DNA of 12,607 nucleotides from Beroe ovata (lineage: Eukaryota; Ctenophora; Nuda; Beroida; Beroidae): assembly GCA_946803715.1 (NCBI GenBank), contig CAMPET010000495.1, forward strand, positions 1 through 12,607, read 5' to 3'. Under the pieces are notes generated by a model. It was not told where the DNA came from and made no database searches. It was given only the letters and a program-made list of their open reading frames with translations. Every line of letters begins with the position of its first letter. Position 1 is the first letter of the stretch. Below are positions 7,330 to 12,607 of this stretch, piece by piece. Both the position numbers and the translations under genes were made by a program.

Positions 7330-7813
7330 GGCCATCACCCTTGTTTTGTGCTTCTAATTTGCGCGCGCTGCGCTCCAATGCTCCATCGGAGGCCTTCGCT
7401 ACCTAGTTAGTACCTCACCGTTTCAACCGATTGCTTGTAGGAATGTGGGATTATTTTCTACCGTCGCCATTTGCTAATCGCTGCAGCTGGCAGGATTTTT
7501 ATTAAGCGCGACATGGCATGGCACCGACGGTACGGAGAACCCCTACGCCCCTACAACCGCTGGCATAGTGGCATGTTGCTTAGAAGTTAGCATGTAGCAT
7601 CGCGCCATCCATTCATGAAGTGGCAGGGCAACTAGGAAATCTAACCTTCCGCAACAAGCATGCTTACTGTGTCAGTGTACTGCAGGCCCCTGGCACCGAA
7701 TTCGAATCTCAACTAAAACAGAATTCTTACATTATAAAGGGGACCGGGATTCGGAAATCGGTATTATGAAATGAATATGCAGCAATTAGGAAAGTTTATG
7801 GTTGTCTCAGTTG

Positions 7814-10800
7814 TCAATGAAATTCATATGCAGTGTTTCTCAGTCCGTACAGGCATTCAGAACATGTCTTTTTATATCCGTCTGTGGACAATGGGGGAGA
7901 TTTGGAGAAGGACATAGACACCGCATTCAATCTGTGAGACGGTAGTCTAATACCTGAAATCAGAACTTCGCTGAATAGATGGATACCAAGATCTACAACT
8001 GTATTTAACCATCCAGGGTTGATTAAATTGGCGTCAATCCAATTTCCATGATATATCATGAAAAACAGCCCCGCGCGCGTATAATCTCACGTGAAACAAA
8101 TGCTCACAAGAAAAGTATAAAGAATCTTGTTTTCGCGCGCGACAAAAACCAATGCTCCTCAGCGTGACCGTTCCACATATGTGTACTATCTGAATTCACG
8201 TATTGAACTAAACTTACCACCAAGTGAATGGAAAACAATCCACATAAGGTCTGGATTCACTCCTACAAGTGCTCGATACAGGTAGAGGGCATAACGCTGC
8301 ATTTCTCGCGGCATATCCCTGAAATTAGGCCATATTCCGTGAAATTGACCGCATTCAAGTCGAAATGTGACAAATGAACTTGATTGATTCCAAGGTCCCC
8401 GACCTGTGAAGATATTTGTATGTTGTATCGATGATTTTGTAAAGATCTCGATCACCAAACTTTAGATAAGTCGTGAGAACTGCTACCGTTTTCAACATTC
8501 GCTGTTGAAGCTTGAACTCCAGACTTTTCGGTGACAATAAAACCTGACGGAATGATTCTAAGGGCCCGTCCTCATTCAAAAGAGAGTTCGATTTATTGTG
8601 AGAAATATTATATGAACCTCTGATTTCGATTCTTTCGCATGTTTCAGTGTTAATCGCTTCAACTCATCAAATGAAACAGGCTTTTTCAACAGTGGAACTG
8701 ATGGTGCCTTCTTTATCGTGACCACTTTATCTGGAACAAAAGTTAAGACAGTTAAAGAACTGAAAATTGTTTAAAGATCCACGAATTTTTCAATTTTACT
8801 CCGATATCTTACCAGGTTGCAGAGATTTCAGTAGTTTTGGGAGAAGGTTATTTGATACTCGCTGCAGAATGAACGTCCGAGAGACTTTCCCAATGGTCTG
8901 TAACGTTTTCAACGCTTCGAGCTTTACCAAATGTTCCTGGAAAACAATTTGTCTTTGGTTATGGTGATAAGCCTTTTTTATTGCCCTGTACTCGGGAAAC
9001 TTTTACTCCCCATAAAGCTCTGTTTGACATCACTACCTTATCATCAAGTAGATTCTTTTCCAAGTGCCACCAAACTTTGTGTACCAACGGCAACAGTTCA
9101 TCCTCTGATTTGGACAGAATTCTCATGGAATGATTGATTCCTTGTAGCAGCGTTATCCGCCCTTTTGGATTGACACAACTTAGATTCTGTATTGCTACCT
9201 GGAATGGCATGAATCAGGATGAAGTCAAAATAGTTCATTTTTTTCATGAAAAATTAACTACCATGCATGTACTAGAGTATTGTAAGAATGCCATGATACT
9301 AACATCACATAAATCTGAAATATTTAATTCAAGGTTGAGCTCGTGGTAAACATCGCATCTCCAATTCTTACCTCTGTGACAGCTTGACAGGTCCTGAGGT
9401 AGAGTGGCAGTTTTTTCTCCTCTTCTGGATCTTCCTCATTCGTAAACACACTCTCTTCTCCACTGTTCTGTTATTGGGAGAGTAGTCAGTGCATCATGTA
9501 CTGTTTTATATGAAATACAATACACTCGAATTACATTATATACTTTGGTTATAAATTCATCAACCAGAGATGACAAATTAATTATAAAAAGAAGTTTTTC
9601 ACCACAATTTCACCACAATTCAATCCTCACATTCATGTTGAAGTATTGCACGAATGCTTTATTGAACTCATTAGGCGTCAGCGGGTCTAGCTGTACTCTG
9701 ATGTTCTCTCTCAAGAGATCCAGCTCTTTGATACTGGAAGAGGGAAGTCATGTTGGAAAGCATGTTACACATGAAGTTTATTCTAGGGGGGTGTAGCCTG
9801 GCTCTAGCAGTGCCTCTAAAAGGGGCTGAAGGGTCGAGGACAAAGGGGAAGGAGGTGAGGGGAGGGGTCGGCGTAAGGGGACTGGGGAGGTTAGGAAAAG
9901 TGCGGCATCATTGAACAATACCGGATACACTCTTATAGACAGACCAACTAAAACAGAAAGAGAAAATAATCGGGAAATCTGAAGGAATTCCGGAATTAAA
10001 TACGTACTCGTAGATGTCCTCCCTTGCACAACCAGGATCAGGGTACCACTCTTCTAACATTTGGAGGAAAACTTTCAGCAGTTTCAACAGCGGTAGAGTG
10101 TGCGCGTCGTTCTGAAAATTGGGGGCGGGGTAATTGAGTGCTATTGGTACGTGGGCTTGGTATAAACGGAAATAGGATGAGAAGGAAGAATATAAGGGGA
10201 ATTTCGCCTAGAGCAACCGGTTGTGTGTGTGGTTTTGAAAATTGAGGCGGGGTTGAGTGGCATGAGCTATGGTTGTGACTTCGCTATTGGGAGACAGGAT
10301 TTTGTCACCCTCGAGGAGCAGGGAATCACTGACGTCACATATTTCATCGTTCTCTTAGAGTAATACGTGACGAATCCCACACAATACCTGGTGAACCGCC
10401 AGAGCTGCGAAAACCTCCTTTAGGCAGTCACTGAGGGGAGCCATTGACTCCTTTGACGAATACCGCATCAGGACCTACGAGAGGAGATCAGTGGAAAGAT
10501 AGGTTCACTTGCAAAATGCAATATCAACTTGTGTTTGACTGGGATCGCAAATCACATTTCATATAATAAAGATATTTCCTTGTGTTTTACCTCGAGGACT
10601 CGCGTGGTAGACGGGTAAAGGTCAAGGTAGCGCAGGTTTATACACGCTGTATTAACGATGTAGTCGGTATTCTGTTTTAGGAAGAATTCTATGTGTGGAC
10701 TGTTGAATTCTCTACACAGTGCCTGGGGGATAATTCACAAATATTGAGCCGTTCAATACAAGATCTTGAAACATATTTTTCAATGCTTTTTTTCTGATGT

Positions 10801-12160
10801 CTGATGGTTTATCAAGCTGGAAGATTCAGTAAAGTTCACAAGATTCAGATACACAGCATGGAATTGATTACCCAATCAATTAACTAATTACCCAATCAAT
10901 TTACTAATTACCAGCAAGGTGGCGTACGCTGCTTTGTTCACGAGGGGTGTGGTTGAGCCTAGTTTATTGAGTATAGGATAGACCGCTCGTATTAGATCCC
11001 TGTGTGCGTATTTCCCTAAAACACCAAGTGTCACATTGGATGAAACTGTAAGAGTTGATCCCGGAGGCGTGAAAACAGCAGATGAAAGAATGTTTCACAA
11101 GATTTAATCACACCGTTTTCAAGAATTTTTATTGTTTAGTCTAAAAAATTAATCGTCGCGCCAGTCCCAGCATATCTCGAATATCAGAGTTTCTAACCTA
11201 GGACTCTGAAACATCCTCGCATACAGTATAGCATGAGACTGTGAACCATCTTCTCGTGCTTAATCTCCCTTATAGAGCGGTCTTTTTCCTGGGAGATAAT
11301 TGGATAATTAGATAATTAATGAGATAGCTAATAGGTCATTAGTACATACTTGTTTTCAACAGTTAATCATATTCAAAGTTCAAAGAAGAGAGTAAACGAA
11401 GGGAACACCGAATATTTACCTAAAGATAAAGCAATGATAAACGAAGGATATCAAGAGACTTACGTTAATTGTGTCACAGAACAGCGGACTATCAATTAAG
11501 GTATGGAGGACTTCTTCTGCAGTATCGATTACCAGCGGGTCTGGGTTAGTCCTCCCTAGAGGTGATTGTGAAGTGATTCAATTATTACAAGAGGTGGGGG
11601 AGAGAGGTAGTTTTGTGAAAAGATGATTTATAAATCAGGGGGTACGTGATTCTTCGCTCTGAGTATCACCAAACTTAGCACAAGTTGATTCCGTGGACTC
11701 CGCCACTCACCAGATGGACAAAGTGACTTTGCTCGTTGTGACACGTGACCCTTAGCTCCCCACAGCAGATCTGACACGATTATCAAAGACTGGACACGTG
11801 ACCCCGATGAGGAGAGGAACTTCTCCTGCAAAAGAGAGAGAGAGTCACGTGATAGGGGGTCACGTGATAAGGGGTCACGTGATAGGGGGTATATTGGATA
11901 ATGTATATTTTCATCTCTTATTAATGAAAATTTCACAAGTCTCCTCTTGCAAAAACACCCGGAAATCTTGTCATGATACATCACGCACCATGAAGGAGCT
12001 GACGAGAGCATCAATATTCCCGAGATACCCCAGCACATTGATAATATCCAGGATGAGGTTGAGCACCCCCTTATTTTCCACATTCCGGAACTCGATCTCC
12101 TTGAACGCGAAGATTGTCTGCGTTGATTTTGTGAGATCTGCCTTGATCGAATCTTTGGAT
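7814..12160 (-). CDS. TTI1: TTI1, TELO2-interacting protein 1 (5' end beyond window)
   Basis: Known role: with TELO2 and TTI2 it forms the TTT complex, which works with HSP90/R2TP to mature PIKK kinases (mTOR, ATM, ATR, DNA-PKcs, SMG1). Exons in transcription order: 11989-12160, 11711-11825, 11464-11555, 11198-11288, 10912-11045, 10591-10722, 10388-10474, 10008-10111, 9631-9733, 9372-9467, 9037-9198, 8813-8936, 8618-8730, 8404-8570, 8218-8318, 7814-7953. All have GT/AG borders and phases chain perfectly over 1933 nt, about 644 residues, with no internal stop. Landmarks in order: VLGYLGNIDALVSSF; VLGKYAHRDLIRAVYPIL; FFLKQNTDYIVNTACINLRYL; FLQMLEEWYPDPG; an acidic NEEDPEEEKK linker; DELLPLVHKVWWHLEKNLL; LEFKLQQRMLKTVAVL; GDRDLYKIIDTTYKYL; NPDLMWIVFHSLGG; a short tail ending AYEFH. 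Human TTI1 is about 1,090 residues, so this is the C-terminal 60 percent. The assignment comes from the HEAT-repeat pattern and segment order recalled from the family. The weakest exon is 11198-11288, supported mainly by phase. Confidence 0.9.
10871..10910. repeat. 20-bp tandem duplication beside a TTI1 donor site
   Basis: CCCAATCAATTAACTAATTA is followed by CCCAATCAATTTACTAATTA, with one mismatch. The repeat ends one base before the edge of exon 10912-11045, so the AATTAC donor-side bases (GTAATT on the minus strand) are themselves part of the duplicated unit, leaving a second candidate donor 20 bases downstream. Confidence 0.85.
11845..11889. repeat. Three 15-bp tandem units with CACGTG cores, in a TTI1 intron
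   Basis: TCACGTGATAGGGGG, TCACGTGATAAGGGG and TCACGTGATAGGGGG run head to tail. Each holds the palindrome TCACGTGA, with CACGTG at 11846, 11861 and 11876. The array lies about 20 bp from the 3' splice site of the intron preceding exon 11711-11825. Two more CACGTG hexamers, at 11742 and 11795, lie inside that exon. CACGTG is the canonical E-box bound by Myc/Max and USF/MITF-type factors; binding here is untested. Confidence 0.85.
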
Positions 12161-12268
12161 CTGAGGTAGGTAAGCGTTATGGCATTCTTGTTCCAATGTT
12201 GTTTTATTGTTTTCTAATTCGTGCATCGACACTAGCCCAAACTCGAGGTCAGGAGGTTGTCACAGGAC

Positions 12269-12357
12269 TGATAGCTCATCAGGGAAGCGAAAAAGGGCCT
12301 AAATTCGATCGGGAATCGATTCAGCGTCCAAAAATACATAGGAATCGATGGTGTTTG
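12269..12357 (-). CDS. TTI1: Tentative upstream TTI1 exon
   Basis: The open stretch on the minus strand runs from an acceptor TTTCAAG to a weak donor GTCCTG and encodes QTPSIPMYFWTLNRF...FASLMSY. It starts in phase 0 and ends in phase 2, exactly what exon 11989-12160 needs. I cannot match its residues to TTI1 with confidence. A consensus donor (GTAAGT on the minus strand, 12480-12485) suggests another small exon at about 12486-12525 ending in phase 0, which would join in frame. The exon boundaries here are guesses from phase and splice signals only. Confidence 0.28.
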
Positions 12358-12607
12358 CTTGAAATTGAGATAAAAATTTTTCTTCGAATTTCGGATCTGA
12401 GTATTGGTAGAAAATGAAGTGAATGACTCCACACTTTTTTACTTCATTTTCGAAGGTCTCTAATGAAGTCTTTACCGGCACTTACGACACTAATTTTCCA
12501 CCAAATCATCTCTCCTACTATCACACTACAAATATCAATCCTCGTTACGATCATGTTAAGTTCACACTAGCCGTTAAACCACGCCCAAATACCGATTTCT
12601 CTCCCCT
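12358..12607. other. Right edge, probably TTI1 upstream introns/exons
   Basis: This AT-rich sequence between the tentative exon and the window edge has no recognisable protein segment, RNA gene or repeat. It should lie inside TTI1, because the N-terminal 40 percent of the protein has not yet appeared. The possible donor at 12480-12485 is the only splice signal that stands out. Confidence 0.4.

Larger units (their letters stand above)
6717..7813. promoter_or_regulatory. TTI1-CYB5R spacer: CYB5R 5' flank and TTI1 3' flank
   Basis: About 1.1 kb separates the TTI1 stop (7814-7816) from the CYB5R ATG (6713-6715); both genes are on the minus strand, so it holds the TTI1 3' end and presumably the CYB5R promoter. 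The AT-rich part next to CYB5R (6717-7030) is well conserved with copy 1. The middle (about 7036-7330) is CG-rich repeat: a TGTGCACAC arm, the palindrome at 7188-7205 and a family 2 MITE. The part next to TTI1 (7330-7813) is low-complexity-free, without an identifiable gene. I could not identify a TATA box or polyadenylation signal with confidence. Confidence 0.5.
6717..10608. repeat. Large duplicated block, copy 2 (partner 2022-6309)
   Basis: This is the partner of 2022-6309, here embedded in continuous sequence: CYB5R exon 1 joins its left edge and the rest of TTI1 continues from its right edge without a gap. It lacks both family 1 MITEs and the 20-bp tandem duplication. It carries its own family 2 insertion. 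Being continuous with both genes, this copy most likely represents the true locus. Confidence 0.93.

Noticed and set aside
11628-12083. A 151-codon minus-strand open frame containing repeated PLSRD units
   Set aside because: It runs through an intron. The PLSRD repeats are the intronic CACGTG tandem units read in frame. The true TTI1 exons here (11711-11825 and 11989-12160) are supported by splice sites, phase and family similarity.
12299-12481. A minus-strand open frame with FIFYQYSDPKFEEKFLSQF considered as a TTI1 exon
   Set aside because: It does not begin at a convincing acceptor, does not end at a donor in the phase required by exon 11989-12160, and shows no likeness to TTI1 that I can point to.

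Overview
This is intron-rich eukaryotic nuclear DNA, with no bacterial operon or ribosome-binding-site layout. All recognisable genes are on the minus strand. They have short exons (about 70-170 nt), short introns (mostly 47-280 nt) and GT...AG borders whose reading phases chain exactly from exon to exon. The protein content is ordinary animal housekeeping. Short introns, AT-rich spacers with (CG)n-rich palindromic elements, and strong divergence between two copies of one locus fit a highly polymorphic invertebrate. A sponge is my best guess, but that is inference.

Two genes are recognised. The first is a membrane-anchored NADH-cytochrome b5 reductase (CYB5R). Five exons lie at 411-1723, and its tiny start exon lies about 5 kb away at 6698-6715. 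Its C-terminal NADH-binding half is outside the window. The second is TTI1 (TELO2-interacting protein 1), a scaffold of the TTT co-chaperone complex for PIKK kinases. It is present twice: an 11-exon C-terminal fragment at 3479-6309, and a longer copy with 16 firm exons at 7814-12160 that runs off the right edge.

Layout: 1-389 is an exact third copy of 6906-7294. N at 390. 391-2020 is the CYB5R body, with a multi-hairpin element in its first intron. N at 2021. 2022-6309 is a complete diverged duplicate of 6717-10608 (TTI1 C-terminus plus 3' spacer). N at 6310. 6311-6715 is the rest of CYB5R intron 1 plus the ATG exon. 6717-7813 is the TTI1-to-CYB5R spacer. 7814-12160 is TTI1. 12161-12607 holds at most one or two tentative upstream TTI1 exons.

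Each of the three lone N characters sits exactly where a repeated block starts or stops. Removing 2022-6309 brings CYB5R exon 1 back next to exon 2. The simplest reading is a single locus, TTI1 followed head-to-tail by CYB5R, into which the second haplotype of the TTI1/spacer region has been scaffolded. A real tandem duplication inside a CYB5R intron is the alternative. The two copies give natural empty-site evidence for recently moving MITE-like elements, including a nested insertion with 9-bp and 8-bp target duplications. I found no evidence of a previously undescribed multi-gene system. The unusual content is the locus structure and the mobile elements.
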